64,000 bases of DNA from a beta proteobacterium AAP65 (GTDB lineage Bacteria; Pseudomonadota; Gammaproteobacteria; Burkholderiales; Burkholderiaceae_C), in contig LJHW01000026.1 of assembly GCA_001295865.1 (NCBI GenBank), positions 92,600 through 156,599 on the forward strand. The letters are read 5' to 3'. Positions 38,234-49,069 of this stretch are shown in pieces. How positions within the stretch are numbered: position 1 is the first letter of the stretch; each line of letters opens with the position of its first letter. The notes below the pieces were generated by a model that made no database searches, had not been told where the DNA came from, and worked only from the letters and a program-made list of their open reading frames with translations. The position numbers and the translations under genes are program-made.

Positions 38234-38971
38234 ATGCCGCCACTGCCCGTCATCGCGCTGTACCGCCAGGGTGAACGCCACCCCCAGGCCCAGGCCTGCG
38301 CGGCTTGCGAGGTGCGCAGCACGGCGCTGTTCGGGGCGCTGGACGACGCGGCGCTGGACCGCATCCACACCCACATCGCCAGCCTCACGCTGGAGCCCGA
38401 AACGACGGTCTACGACCGCGGCACCGCCGGCCTGGCCGTCTACACGTTGCGTTCGGGCGTGGTGCGCTTCGAGCGCAGCAACGCGCGCGGCGACCGCCGC
38501 ATCGTGCGCCTGGCCGGCCGGGGCGACCTGATCGGGCAAGAAGCGCTGCTGCAGCGGCCCTACACCGACGAGGCTGTGGCCTGCACACCGGTGCAGCTGT
38601 GCCGCATACCGCGCACGCTGATCGACGAACTGACCCGGGGCGAGAACACGCTGCCGCGCGCGCTGATGATGCGCTGGCAGTCGGCGCTGGACGCCGCCGA
38701 GGCCTGGGTCTTCGATCTTTCCACCGGCCCGGCGCGGCTGCGCCTGCTGCGGCTCTTGCGCCGACTGGCCGAGCACACCGACGAGGCCGGCTTGATCTGG
38801 CTGCCGCGGCGCGAAGACATCGGCGCCATGCTCGACATGACGGTGGAGACGGCCAGCCGCCTGGTCAGCACGCTGCGACGCGAGGGCGTGCTCGAACTGC
38901 TGCCGCCGCGCCATGCGCGCCTGGACCTGGCGGCGCTCGAAGCCGCCACACGCCGGGCCGACGAGGGCTGA
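38234..38971 (+). CDS. Crp/Fnr family transcriptional regulator with four cysteines
   Basis: 245 residues. N-terminal cyclic-nucleotide-like barrel (about 28-130) and C-terminal winged helix with recognition segment LPRREDIGAMLDMTVETASRLVSTLRREGVLEL. The T-V-E-T-x-S-R triplet is that of FNR, so a TTGAT-N4-ATCAA type site is predicted. Cysteines are C22 and C25 (CAAC), C117 and C123; C123 lines up with the fourth FNR iron-sulfur ligand (C122), but the FNR C29 equivalent is not Cys, so cluster binding would need a different set (C117). It could sense O2, NO or persulfide. Located between the rhodanese and sigma-54 activator genes. No full FNR box was seen in the divergent region. Confidence 0.87.
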   Translation: MPPLPVIALYRQGERHPQAQACAACEVRSTALFGALDDAALDRIHTHIASLTLEPETTVYDRGTAGLAVYTLRSGVVRFERSNARGDRRIVRLAGRGDLIGQEALLQRPYTDEAVACTPVQLCRIPRTLIDELTRGENTLPRALMMRWQSALDAAEAWVFDLSTGPARLRLLRLLRRLAEHTDEAGLIWLPRREDIGAMLDMTVETASRLVSTLRREGVLELLPPRHARLDLAALEAATRRADEG

Positions 38972-38976
38972 ACACC

Positions 38977-40320
<1,344 letters not shown>

Positions 40321-40375
40321 GCACCCGCCCGCCAGCCCCGGCGGCCCCCGCCCGCGGGGCCGCTAAAGTCGCCCC

Positions 40376-41623
40376 ATGGTCCTGAACATCATCTGGGTGG
40401 GCTTCATCCTCGTCGGCTTTCTCGTGGCCCTGGTCAAGCTGGCCCAGGGCGACATGCTGATCTTCACGAAGATCATGACCGGCCTGTTCGACACCGCGAA
40501 GACCGGTTTCGACATCTCGCTCGGCCTGGTGGGCGTGATGAGCCTGTGGCTGGGCATCATGAAGATCGGCGAGCACGCCCGGATGATCACGCTCTTCGCC
40601 AAGGGCCTGGACCCGCTGTTCCGCCGCATCTTCCCCGAGATCCCGCGTGCGCACCCGGCCGGCGGCAGCATCGTGATGAACTTCAGCGCCAACATGCTGG
40701 GCCTGGACAACGCGGCCACGCCGCTGGGCCTGAAGGCCATGCGCGAGTTGCAAGAGATCAACCCGGACAAGGAAGTCGCCAGCAACCCGATGATCATGTT
40801 CCTGGTGCTCAACACCGCGGGCATCACGCTGATACCAACCTCGGTGATCGCCATCCGGCAGAGCATGGCCACCAGCCAGGGGCTGACGAACTTCAACGCG
40901 GCCGACATCTTCCTGCCGACACTGATCGGCACCTTCATCTCTTTCGCGGCGGGGCTGATCGCGGTGGCCTACGTGCAGCGCATCAAGCTGCTGCAGTGGC
41001 CCATCCTGGCCTTCTTCGGCGGCTTCGCGGCGCTGATGGGGCTGATGTACCTGGGCCTGCGCGGCCTGCCGCCGGCGGAGATGAGCGCCACCATCGGGCT
41101 CATCGGCAGCCTGGTGATCTTCGGCGTGATCGTGCTCTTCGTGGCCGTGGGCGCGGCGCGGCGCATCAACGTCTACGAGTCTTTCGTCGAAGGCGCGAAA
41201 GAGGGCTTCGGTGTCGCCATCACCATCATTCCCTACCTCATCGCCATCCTGGTGGCGATCTCGGTCTTCCGCACGACGGGCTGCATGGACTTCATCGTCG
41301 GCGGCATCGGCGCGGCCGTGGTGGCCCTGGGCCTGAACGCCGACTTCGTGCCGGCGCTGCCGGTGGGCCTGATGAAAACGCTGTCGGGCAGCGGCGCCCG
41401 CGGCCTGATGGTGGACGTGATGACGACCTACGGCGTCGATTCGTTCCAGGGCAAGCTGGCGGCCATCATCCAGGGCTCCACCGAGACCACCTTCTACGTG
41501 CTGGCGGTGTACTTCGGCAGCGTCAACATCCGCAAGACGCGCTACGCGCTGGGCTGCGGGCTCTTTGCCGATTTCGTGGGCGTGGTGGGCGCCATCTTCG
41601 TGGGTTACGCCTTCTTCCACTGA
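40376..41623 (+). CDS. SpmA-SpmB fusion (nucleoside-recognition/gate domain membrane protein)
   Basis: 415 residues with about ten membrane helices. The N half matches spore maturation protein SpmA (IWVGFILVGFLVALVKLAQGD, then PAGGSIVMNFSANMLGLDNAATPLGLKAMRELQ). The C half matches SpmB (VYESFVEGAKEGFGVAITIIPYLIAILVAISVFRTTG, MKTLSGSGARGLMVDVMTTYG, QGSTETTFYVLAVYFG). Each has a gate (nucleoside recognition) domain. In Bacillus the two are separate genes for spore-core dehydration; fused forms are widespread in non-sporulating proteobacteria, and their substrate is unknown. Stands alone; nine bases separate it from the hybrid kinase, so they may be coexpressed. Confidence 0.9.
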   Translation: MVLNIIWVGFILVGFLVALVKLAQGDMLIFTKIMTGLFDTAKTGFDISLGLVGVMSLWLGIMKIGEHARMITLFAKGLDPLFRRIFPEIPRAHPAGGSIVMNFSANMLGLDNAATPLGLKAMRELQEINPDKEVASNPMIMFLVLNTAGITLIPTSVIAIRQSMATSQGLTNFNAADIFLPTLIGTFISFAAGLIAVAYVQRIKLLQWPILAFFGGFAALMGLMYLGLRGLPPAEMSATIGLIGSLVIFGVIVLFVAVGAARRINVYESFVEGAKEGFGVAITIIPYLIAILVAISVFRTTGCMDFIVGGIGAAVVALGLNADFVPALPVGLMKTLSGSGARGLMVDVMTTYGVDSFQGKLAAIIQGSTETTFYVLAVYFGSVNIRKTRYALGCGLFADFVGVVGAIFVGYAFFH

Positions 41624-41631
41624 AGCTCGGC

Positions 41632-44022
41632 ATGCCGCCCGCCACCGCCCCCAGCCCCGCGCCCCTGGCCGCGCTCGTGCTGGAACACCTGGCCGACGCG
41701 GTCTACCTGCTCGACCCCGTCAGCTCGGACATCGTGTGGTGCAACCGCCCCGGCTGGGAGAGCCTGGGCCTGGGCCGCGAAGAGGTCTTGAACCACAGCG
41801 TGCTGAGCCTGCAGATGGACGTCAGCGGCGCGCCGCACTGGAACGAGATCGCGGCCGTCATCCGCAGCGCGCCCTGCTACACCTTCATCGGGCGCCACCG
41901 CCATGCGCTGGGGCACGAGGTGTCGGTGGAAGTGAACACCACACGCTTCTTCGAAGGCGGGCGCGAGTACTTTCTTTCGGTGGCGCGCGACATCACGCGC
42001 CGCACCGCGCTGGAGGCCGACCTGCGCAAGCGCGAGAACCAGCTCTGGTTCGCGCTGAACGAGGCCATGGACGGCCTGTGGGACTGGAACGTCAGCACCG
42101 GCGAGGTCTTCTTCAGCCCGCAGCTCAAGCGCATGCTCGGCTACGGCCCCGACGAGATGACACCAACGCTGTCGAGCTGGAGCGACAACGTCCACCCTGA
42201 GGACGCCGCCGCTGTGCAGCGCCTGCTGACCGAGCACGTGCAAGGGCGCCGCGCCCGCTACGAGGCGCGCTACCGCCTGCGCAACCGCAGCGGGCAGTGG
42301 CTGTGGGTGGTGGACCGCGGCCGTGTCTGCGAACGCGACGCCCGTGGCGCGGCCACGCGTGTGGTCGGCATGGTGCAGGACATCACGCAGGAGCGCGCCG
42401 CCCAGGAGGCGCTGGCCCGCAGCGAAGCCGAGCAGCGTGCCCTGATCGCCGCGCTGCCCGACATCGTGATGCGCCTGGACCGGCAGGGCCGCCACCTCTA
42501 CGTGTCGGAGCGCATCGGTACGCTGAGCTCGATACCGGTGGCGCAGATGATCGGGCGCACGCATCGCCAGCTCGGCTTGCCGGCAGCGCTGTGCGACGAG
42601 CTTGATGCCGTCGTGCACGGCGTCTTCAGCACCGGCTTGCCGCGCGAATCGGAGTTCGAGGTCGACACGCCGCTGGGCCACCGCACGATCAGCTGGCGCG
42701 TCGTGGCCGAGCAGGAAGGCCCGCCAGAGGCGCTGCAGTCGGTGCTGGCGGTGTGCCGCGACATCACCGAACAGCGGCAGGCCGCCAACGAGCTCGCGCG
42801 CCACCGGCTGCGGCTCGAAGAACTGGTGGCCGAACGCACCGAGGCCCTGAACGTGGCGAAGACCCAGGCCGAGGCCGCCAACCGCGCCAAGAGCCGCTTT
42901 CTCGCCAACATGAGCCACGAGTTGCGCACGCCGCTGGGCGCCATCATCGGCATGACCGGGCTGGCCCGGCAACGCGCAGCCGACACCACCCAGAGCGACC
43001 AGCTCGACAAGGCGGCGCAGGCTTCGCAACACCTGCTGCAACTGATCAACGACATCCTCGATCTCTCGAAGATCGAGGCCGAACGCATGGCGCTCGAAGC
43101 CGGCGCCTTCCAGCTCGGGCCCCTGCTGGAAGGGGTGTCGCAGCTGGCTGCACACCGCGCGCAGGAGAAGGGCCTGTGTTTTGCCGTCATGCTGCCCCCC
43201 GCGCTGGCGCAGCAAGGCCTGATGGGCGACGCCCTGCGGCTCAAGCAGGTGCTGCTGAACCTGATCGACAACGCCATCAAGTTCACGCAAGAGGGCGAGG
43301 TGCGCGTGGAGGTGGGCACCACCGACACAGCGCCGCCGGGCTGCCAGGGGCTGCGCCTGGCCGTGCACGACAGCGGCATCGGCATCGACGAGGCCAGCTG
43401 CGAGCGGCTCTTCAAGCCCTTCGAGCAGGCCGACAACTCCACCACACGCCGCTACGGTGGCACCGGCCTGGGCCTGGCTATCAGCCGCGAACTCGTGCGC
43501 ATGATGGGGGGCGACATCCAGGTGCACAGCCAGCCTGGGCAGGGCAGCGTGTTCGAGGTGCAGCTGGCCCTGCCCACCACGCAACCGGCGCCGGTGGCCC
43601 GCGGCCCGGCCCGGGCCGAAGGGCTGCGCGCGCAACTGGCACAGGCCCACGCCGGGCGCCCGGTGCTGGTGGCCGACGACGACCCCGTCAGCCGCGAAGT
43701 GGCCGCGGCCCTGCTGCGCCGCGCCGAGCTGGCGGTGCACCTGGCGGCCGACGGCGAAGAAGCCGTGGCACTGGCTGCGCGGCAGCGTTTTGCGCTGGTG
43801 CTGATGGACATGCAGATGCCGCGCCTGAACGGCCTGGACGCTGCACGGCGCCTGCGCGAAGACGGCCTGAACCGCCACACGCCCATCGTCGCGCTGACGG
43901 CCAATGCCTTCGACGACGACCGCAAGCGCTGCCTGGAAGCTGGCATGGACGAGCACCTCACCAAGCCCATCGACATGGCCGCGCTGTACGAGAAGCTGCT
44001 CGCCCTGCTGCCCCGCGGCTGA
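41632..44022 (+). CDS. hybrid sensor histidine kinase (three PAS, HisKA, HATPase, receiver)
   Basis: 796 residues from ATG 41632. Order: PAS1 (about 15-125, VLEHLADAVYLLDPVSSDIVWCN), PAS2 with PAC (about 140-255, GLWDWNVSTGEVFFSP), PAS3 (about 270-385), a coiled-coil linker (ELVAERTEALNVAKTQAEAANRAKS), HisKA with FLANMSHELRTPLGAIIG (phospho-His), HATPase with NLIDNAIKFTQEGEV, DSGIGID and GGTGLGLAISRELVR, and a C-terminal receiver with PVLVADDDPVSREVAAALL, phospho-Asp in LVLMDMQMPRLNG and TANAFDDDRKRC. No transmembrane helices, so it is a cytoplasmic sensor of the BarA/ArcB-like hybrid type. No response regulator is beside it; its signal is unknown. Confidence 0.92.
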   Translation: MPPATAPSPAPLAALVLEHLADAVYLLDPVSSDIVWCNRPGWESLGLGREEVLNHSVLSLQMDVSGAPHWNEIAAVIRSAPCYTFIGRHRHALGHEVSVEVNTTRFFEGGREYFLSVARDITRRTALEADLRKRENQLWFALNEAMDGLWDWNVSTGEVFFSPQLKRMLGYGPDEMTPTLSSWSDNVHPEDAAAVQRLLTEHVQGRRARYEARYRLRNRSGQWLWVVDRGRVCERDARGAATRVVGMVQDITQERAAQEALARSEAEQRALIAALPDIVMRLDRQGRHLYVSERIGTLSSIPVAQMIGRTHRQLGLPAALCDELDAVVHGVFSTGLPRESEFEVDTPLGHRTISWRVVAEQEGPPEALQSVLAVCRDITEQRQAANELARHRLRLEELVAERTEALNVAKTQAEAANRAKSRFLANMSHELRTPLGAIIGMTGLARQRAADTTQSDQLDKAAQASQHLLQLINDILDLSKIEAERMALEAGAFQLGPLLEGVSQLAAHRAQEKGLCFAVMLPPALAQQGLMGDALRLKQVLLNLIDNAIKFTQEGEVRVEVGTTDTAPPGCQGLRLAVHDSGIGIDEASCERLFKPFEQADNSTTRRYGGTGLGLAISRELVRMMGGDIQVHSQPGQGSVFEVQLALPTTQPAPVARGPARAEGLRAQLAQAHAGRPVLVADDDPVSREVAAALLRRAELAVHLAADGEEAVALAARQRFALVLMDMQMPRLNGLDAARRLREDGLNRHTPIVALTANAFDDDRKRCLEAGMDEHLTKPIDMAALYEKLLALLPRG

Positions 44023-44070
44023 GGGCACGGCCGGGGGGGCCGGCTGTCATGAAGCCGTCACGGCTGCGGT

Positions 44071-44100
44071 TTATATTTCGATGAAACTGGAAACATCAAA
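44071..44100 (+). promoter_or_regulatory. AT-rich promoter/operator region of the arsenic operon
   Basis: TTATATTTCGATGAAACTGG plus AAACATCAAA lies 33-62 bases before the gapdh ATG and is the only AT-rich stretch nearby. It has TTTC-GA-TGAAA symmetry and direct repeats of GAAAC, suitable for an ArsR-type repressor encoded third in the operon. Part of it (TTATATTTCG, TGA-ACTG) resembles the palindrome before the rhodanese gene at 37.7 kb. Confidence 0.45.
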
Positions 44101-44132
44101 TTGCACAGCCACCACACACCAGGGACACCCGC

Positions 44133-45176
44133 ATGAAAGTTGGCATCAACGGCATGGGCCGCATCGGCCGCCTGGCGCTGCGCGCCGCCATGGGCGCGGC
44201 CGAGCGCCCGCACGACGACCCGCGCGGTGGCAACCGCCTGGAGGTGGTGCACTGCAACGAGATCAAGGGCGGCGCCGCGGCCACCGCGCACCTGCTGCAG
44301 TTCGACAGCGTGCAGGGCCGCTGGCACGCCGACATCGGCGCCACGGGTGACGACGGCCTGCAGATCAACGGCCGCGCTTTGGGTGTCAGCGCGCATGCGC
44401 AGCCGGCCGACATCCCCTGGGGCGAGCTGGGCGTGGACGTGGTGCTCGAGTGCACCGGCAAGTTCCTCACGCCCGAGGTGCTGCAAGGCCACCTCGACCG
44501 TGGCGCGAAGCGCGTGATCGTGGCCGCGCCGGTGAAAACCGGCGGTGTGCTCAACGTGGTGGTGGGCATCAACGAACACCTCTACGAGCCGGCGCGCGAC
44601 CGCATCGTCACCGCCGCCAGCTGCACCACCAACTGCCTGGCGCCGGTGGTGAAGGTGGTGCACGAGGCCCTGGGCATCCGCCACGGCCAGATCACCACGC
44701 TGCACGACCCCACCAACACCAACCTGGTGGTCGACGCGCCGCACAAAGACCTGCGCCGCGCCCGCAGCGCGCTGCTGAGCCTGGCGCCCACCACCACGGG
44801 CAGCGCCACGGCCATCGCGCTGATCTACCCCGAGCTCAAGGGCAAGCTCAACGGCCACGCGGTACGTGTGCCGGTGCTCAATGCATCGTTGACCGACTGC
44901 GTGTTCGAGCTCAAGCGCGAGACGACGGTGGAAGAAGTGAACGCGCTGTTCGAGGCGGCGGCACAGGGCCCGCTGGCCGGCATCCTGGGCTACGAGAAAC
45001 GCCCGCTGGTGAGCGCCGATTACGCCCGCGACACACGCAGCAGCATCGTCGATGCGCTGTCGACGATGGTGACCGACGGCACGATGCTGAAGGTCTACGC
45101 CTGGTACGACAACGAGATGGGCTACGCCTGCCGCATGGTCGATCTGGCCTGCCACATGGAAGCCCAAGGCATCTGA
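44133..45176 (+). CDS. ArsJ-associated glyceraldehyde-3-phosphate dehydrogenase
   Basis: 347 residues. It is a complete [23 protein letters not shown] (NAD-binding Rossmann start), [13 protein letters not shown], the active site [16 protein letters not shown] with catalytic Cys and His further on, and the C-terminal [16 protein letters not shown]. The branch is that encoded beside arsJ: it is first in the operon and the transporter follows after 16 bases. In that known system the enzyme uses arsenate in place of phosphate to make 1-arseno-3-phosphoglycerate, which ArsJ exports. So this is a resistance enzyme, not a glycolytic one. Confidence 0.93.
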   Translation: MKVGINGMGRIGRLALRAAMGAAERPHDDPRGGNRLEVVHCNEIKGGAAATAHLLQFDSVQGRWHADIGATGDDGLQINGRALGVSAHAQPADIPWGELGVDVVLECTGKFLTPEVLQGHLDRGAKRVIVAAPVKTGGVLNVVVGINEHLYEPARDRIVTAASCTTNCLAPVVKVVHEALGIRHGQITTLHDPTNTNLVVDAPHKDLRRARSALLSLAPTTTGSATAIALIYPELKGKLNGHAVRVPVLNASLTDCVFELKRETTVEEVNALFEAAAQGPLAGILGYEKRPLVSADYARDTRSSIVDALSTMVTDGTMLKVYAWYDNEMGYACRMVDLACHMEAQGI

Positions 45177-45192
45177 GGGCAGGGCGCACGCG

Positions 45193-46425
45193 ATGAACAC
45201 CGGCACGCGCAACTACGCCATCGTCACGGCGGCCTACTGGGGCTTCACGCTCAGCGACGGCGCCTTGCGCATGCTGGTGCTGCTGCACTTCTACCGGCTG
45301 GGTTATTCGCCCTTCACGCTGGCCTTCCTGTTCCTGTTGTACGAGGCCATGGGCATCGTGGCCAACCTCGTGGGCGGCTGGCTGGCCACGCGCTACGGCA
45401 TCCAGCGCATGCTGGTGGTGGGGCTGGCCACGCAGATCACGGGCTTTTTGCTGCTCTCGGCCTTGTCACCCAGCTGGACAGCGGTGATGTCCGTGGCCTG
45501 GGTGGTGCTGGCGCAGGGTGTGTGCGGGGTGGCGAAAGACCTCACCAAGACGGCCAGCAAATCGGCCATCAAGCTGACGGCAGGCACGGCCTCGGGCCAG
45601 CTCTTCAAGTGGGTGGCGTTTTTCACCGGCAGCAAGAACGCGATGAAGGGCGTGGGCTTTTTCCTCGGCGGGGTGCTGCTGCAAGGCCTGGGTTTCCAGC
45701 ACTCGCTGTGGCTGATGGCCGGGCTGCTGGCGCTGGTGCTGGCGGGCGTGCTCTTCTTCGTGCCGCCGCTGATGGGCAAGGCGAAAGCCTCGAAGTCAGC
45801 GAAAGAGCTGTTCGCCAAGAACCGCGGCATCAACCTGCTGGCTGCGGCGCGCGTGATGCTCTTCGGCGCGCGCGACGTGTGGTTCGTGGTCGGCGTGCCG
45901 GTGTTCCTTTATTCGGTGGGCTGGACCTTCACGATGGTGGGCGCCTTCCTCGCGCTGTGGACCATCGGCTACGGCGTGGTGCAGGGCTTCGCACCGCAGC
46001 TCGTGCGCCGCAGTGACGACGGCCTCAGCACCGAAGTACCGGCAGCGCGCGCCTGGTCGGCCGCGCTGGCGCTGGTGCCGCTGGTGCTGGGCGGCCTGGT
46101 GCTGGCCGAGGTGCCCCAGCTGGAGTGGGTGGTGGTGGGTGGTCTGGCGGTCTTCGGCATCGCGTTTGCCATCAACTCTTCGGTGCACAGCTACCTCATC
46201 CTGGCCTACGCCGGCAGCGAGAAAGCGGCCGAAGACGTGGGCTTCTACTACGCGGCCAACGCGCTGGGCCGCTTCTTCGGCACGCTGATGTCGGGTCTGC
46301 TGTACCAGGCCTATGGCCTCAGTGGTGCGCTCATCGGCTCGGGCCTGATGCTGGTGCTGTGCTGGGCTTTGACCTTGAACCTGCCCACGCGCCGCGCGCT
46401 GGAAGCACCCGTGGCGCAAGCCTGA
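45193..46425 (+). CDS. arsJ: organoarsenical efflux MFS transporter ArsJ
   Basis: 410 residues, about twelve membrane helices. The N terminus (NYAIVTAAYWGFTLSDGALRMLVLLHFYRLGYSPF) and the loop ASGQLFKWVAFFTGSKNAMKGVGFFLGG are typical of ArsJ within the major facilitator superfamily. It exports 1-arseno-3-phosphoglycerate made by the adjacent GAPDH; outside the cell this breaks down to arsenate. A gapdh-arsJ pair is a known way to resist arsenate without reducing it. Followed by arsR after eight bases. Confidence 0.93.
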   Translation: MNTGTRNYAIVTAAYWGFTLSDGALRMLVLLHFYRLGYSPFTLAFLFLLYEAMGIVANLVGGWLATRYGIQRMLVVGLATQITGFLLLSALSPSWTAVMSVAWVVLAQGVCGVAKDLTKTASKSAIKLTAGTASGQLFKWVAFFTGSKNAMKGVGFFLGGVLLQGLGFQHSLWLMAGLLALVLAGVLFFVPPLMGKAKASKSAKELFAKNRGINLLAAARVMLFGARDVWFVVGVPVFLYSVGWTFTMVGAFLALWTIGYGVVQGFAPQLVRRSDDGLSTEVPAARAWSAALALVPLVLGGLVLAEVPQLEWVVVGGLAVFGIAFAINSSVHSYLILAYAGSEKAAEDVGFYYAANALGRFFGTLMSGLLYQAYGLSGALIGSGLMLVLCWALTLNLPTRRALEAPVAQA

Positions 46426-46433
46426 AGGACACC

Positions 46434-46769
46434 ATGGACGAAATCACCGCCGTCACCGCACTGGCCGCGCTCGCCCAGGGCATGCGCCTGCGGGTCTTCC
46501 GCGCGCTGGTGGGCGCCGGGCCGCAAGGCCTCACGCCCGGCGTGCTGGCCGCCACGCTGGGCGTGAGCAGTTCCACGCTGTCTTTCCACTTGAAAGAACT
46601 GGTGCACGCGGGCCTGGTGACGCAGCAGCGCGATGGCCGCCACCTCATCTACCGGCCCGAGCTGGCGCAGATGAACGCGCTCACCGATTACCTCGTGGCG
46701 CACTGCTGCGGCGGCCAGCCTTGCGGCGTGGAGGCTGCCCCCGCTGCGGGCGCCTGCACGAACTGCTGA
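46434..46769 (+). CDS. arsR: ArsR family repressor of the arsenic operon
   Basis: 111 residues. Winged helix: LAALAQGMRLRVFRALVGAGPQGLTPGVLAATLGVSSSTLSFHLKELVHAGLVTQQRDGRHLIYRPE. The metalloid-binding cysteines are not in the DNA-binding helix as in E. coli ArsR, but in the C-terminal part (CC at residues 91-92, then QPC and the last CTNC), as in ArsR types with C-terminal As(III) sites. It is third in the operon and likely binds the AT-rich region before gapdh. Confidence 0.92.
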   Translation: MDEITAVTALAALAQGMRLRVFRALVGAGPQGLTPGVLAATLGVSSSTLSFHLKELVHAGLVTQQRDGRHLIYRPELAQMNALTDYLVAHCCGGQPCGVEAAPAAGACTNC

Positions 46770-46806
46770 ACACCCCCGAACACCCGACCGACACGGAGCC
46801 CCCGCC

Positions 46807-47295
46807 ATGAGCCTGCATCACGTGCTTTTCATCTGCACCCACAACTCGGCCCGTTCCATCATGGCCGAGGCCTTGATGAACCACCTCGGCCGCGGCCGCT
46901 TCGTCGCGCACTCGGCCGGCAGCCAGCCCAGCGGGCAGGTGCACCCGCTGGCCCTGGCCACGCTGGCGCAGTGGCACCTGCCCACCGAGGGCTACCGCAG
47001 CAAGGACTGGGCCGAATTCGCGCAGCCCGGCGCGCCGGCCATGGACTTCGTCTTCACCGTCTGCGACAACGCCGCCGGCGAGGTCTGCCCCGTGTGGCCC
47101 GGCCAGCCGATGACGGCGCACTGGGGCGTGCCCGACCCCGGCGCGGGCGCGGCCAGCGAAGAGGACAAGGCGCGCACCTTCCTCGCCGTGGCCACCACGC
47201 TCAAGCGCCGCATCGAACTGATGCTCGCGCTGCCCATGGCCACACTCGACCGCCTGTCGCTGCAACGCGAGGTGCGCGAGATCGGCACCCGCTGA
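46807..47295 (+). CDS. arsC: arsenate reductase, low-molecular-weight phosphatase type
   Basis: 162 residues. P-loop [21 protein letters not shown]: Cys at position 10 of the CX5R signature (CTHNSARS). It also has the conserved middle YRSKDWAEF, a second redox Cys region ([19 protein letters not shown]) and the general-acid loop VPDPGAG. This is the thioredoxin- or glutaredoxin-coupled ArsC that turns arsenate to arsenite for Acr3. Thus both an As(V) export route (GAPDH/ArsJ) and an As(III) route operate in one operon. Confidence 0.93.
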   Translation: MSLHHVLFICTHNSARSIMAEALMNHLGRGRFVAHSAGSQPSGQVHPLALATLAQWHLPTEGYRSKDWAEFAQPGAPAMDFVFTVCDNAAGEVCPVWPGQPMTAHWGVPDPGAGAASEEDKARTFLAVATTLKRRIELMLALPMATLDRLSLQREVREIGTR

Positions 47296-47318
47296 AGCGC
47301 CCGGCCACCACACTGCAC

Positions 47319-48356
47319 ATGGGCGTTTTCGAGCGTTACCTCACCCTCTGGGTCGGCCTGGGCATGGCCGCCGGTGTGCTGCTCGGCTTGGCGGCGCCGG
47401 GGCTCTTCCAGGCCGTGGCGGCGCTGGAGTTCGCGCACGTCAACCTCGTGGTGGCCGTTTTCATCTGGGTGATGATCGTGCCGATGATGGTGCAGATCGA
47501 CTTCGCGTCGGTGCGCCGTGTCGGCCAGCGCCCGCGCGGGCTGGTGCTGACACTGGTGGTCAACTGGCTCATCAAACCTTTCACGATGGCGGCGTTGGCG
47601 GTGCTGTTTTTCGAGCACGTTTTTGCGCCCTGGGTCGACCCCAAGACCGCCAGCGAATACATCGCGGGGATGATCCTGCTGGGCGTGGCGCCCTGCACGG
47701 CGATGGTGTTCGTCTGGAGCCAGCTCACCAAGGGCGACGCCGCCTACACGCTGGTGCAGGTGTCGGTGAACGACCTCGTGATGGTGCTGGCCTTTGCACC
47801 GATCGCGGCCTTCCTGCTCGGTGTCACCGACGTCACCGTGCCCTGGTCGACACTGCTGCTGTCCACGGGCCTGTACGTGGTGCTGCCACTGGCGGCCGGC
47901 GCCCTGTTGCGCCGGCTGTGGCTGGGGCAGGGCGGGGCGGCGCTGCTGGCGCAGCGGGTGGCCGCACTGAAACCCGCCGCGGTGGCCGGCCTGATAGCCA
48001 CCGTGGTGCTGCTTTTCGGGCTGCAGGCGCCCACGCTCGTGAGCCGGCCGCTGCACATCGCGCTGATCGCGGTGCCGCTGGTGCTGCAGAGCTACGGCAT
48101 CTTCGCGCTCACCTACTTCGCGGCGAGGCGCCTGCGCCTGCCCTACAACGTGGCGGCGCCGGCCAGCCTCATCGGCACCTCCAACTTCTTCGAGCTGGCC
48201 GTGGCCGTGGCCATCTCGCTGTTCGGCCTGCAATCGGGCGCGGCCCTGGCCACCGTGGTGGGCGTGCTGGTGGAAGTGCCGGTGATGCTCTCGCTGGTGG
48301 CGCTGGCCAACCGCACGCAACACTGGTTCGGCGCCGCCGAGCCCACAGCCCCATGA
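47319..48356 (+). CDS. acr3: arsenite efflux transporter Acr3
   Basis: 345 residues, ten membrane helices. Acr3 motifs: [20 protein letters not shown] at the N terminus, [44 protein letters not shown] with the essential Cys in helix 4, and [22 protein letters not shown] near the end. It exports As(III) using the proton gradient. Begins 24 bases after arsC; its end overlaps arsH by four bases (ATGA). The start is set by [15 protein letters not shown]. Confidence 0.94.
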   Translation: MGVFERYLTLWVGLGMAAGVLLGLAAPGLFQAVAALEFAHVNLVVAVFIWVMIVPMMVQIDFASVRRVGQRPRGLVLTLVVNWLIKPFTMAALAVLFFEHVFAPWVDPKTASEYIAGMILLGVAPCTAMVFVWSQLTKGDAAYTLVQVSVNDLVMVLAFAPIAAFLLGVTDVTVPWSTLLLSTGLYVVLPLAAGALLRRLWLGQGGAALLAQRVAALKPAAVAGLIATVVLLFGLQAPTLVSRPLHIALIAVPLVLQSYGIFALTYFAARRLRLPYNVAAPASLIGTSNFFELAVAVAISLFGLQSGAALATVVGVLVEVPVMLSLVALANRTQHWFGAAEPTAP

Positions 48357-49069
48357 ACCTCGACGACCTGCCGAACCTCGACCCCGCACACTTCGAGCCA
48401 CCCGACCTGGCCGCGCTGCGCCCGCCCCTGGCAGCCCCGCACGCGCCGCGTTTCCTGCTGCTCTACGGCTCGCTGCGTGAACGCAGCTACAGCCGTTTTC
48501 TCACGCTGGAAGCCGCACGCCTGCTCACGGCCCTGGGCGGCGAAGTACGCGTCTTCCACCCCGACGGCCTGCCGCTGCCCGACGGCGCGCCGGACACCCA
48601 CCCCAAGGTGCAAGAGCTGCGCGAGGCCTGCACCTGGGCCGAGGGCATGGTGTGGACCTCGCCCGAGCGCCACGGCGCGATGACGGCCATCCTGAAAGCG
48701 CAGATCGACTGGCTGCCGCTGAACATCGGCGCCATCCGCCCCACGCAGGGCAAGACGCTGGCGGTGATGCAGGTCAGCGGCGGCTCGCAGTCCTTCAACG
48801 CCGTCAACCAGATGCGGGTGCTGGGGCGCTGGATGCGCATGCTGACCATCCCCAACCAGTCGTCGGTGGCCAAGGCCTACGACGAGTTCGACGAGGCCGG
48901 GCGCATGAAGCCCTCGGCCTACTACGAGCGTGTGGTCGACGTGATGGAAGAGCTGGTGAAGTTCACGCTGCTCACGCGCGAAGTGGCGCCCTACCTGGTG
49001 GACCGCTACAGCGAAAGGCGTGAACACGCCGAGAAACTGGCCGCGCGCATGGCGCAGTCAAGGCTTTGA
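48353..49069 (+). CDS. arsH: ArsH NADPH-dependent FMN reductase
   Basis: 238 residues. Flavodoxin-like fold with FMN phosphate site [23 protein letters not shown], isoalloxazine loops [30 protein letters not shown] and [26 protein letters not shown], and the long ArsH C-terminal helix ([31 protein letters not shown]). ArsH oxidises trivalent organoarsenicals (methyl-As(III)) and makes H2O2 or azo-reduction activity in vitro. Its tail overlaps the convergent clcA-type gene by 12 bases. It ends the arsenic operon. Confidence 0.94.
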   Translation: MNLDDLPNLDPAHFEPPDLAALRPPLAAPHAPRFLLLYGSLRERSYSRFLTLEAARLLTALGGEVRVFHPDGLPLPDGAPDTHPKVQELREACTWAEGMVWTSPERHGAMTAILKAQIDWLPLNIGAIRPTQGKTLAVMQVSGGSQSFNAVNQMRVLGRWMRMLTIPNQSSVAKAYDEFDEAGRMKPSAYYERVVDVMEELVKFTLLTREVAPYLVDRYSERREHAEKLAARMAQSRL

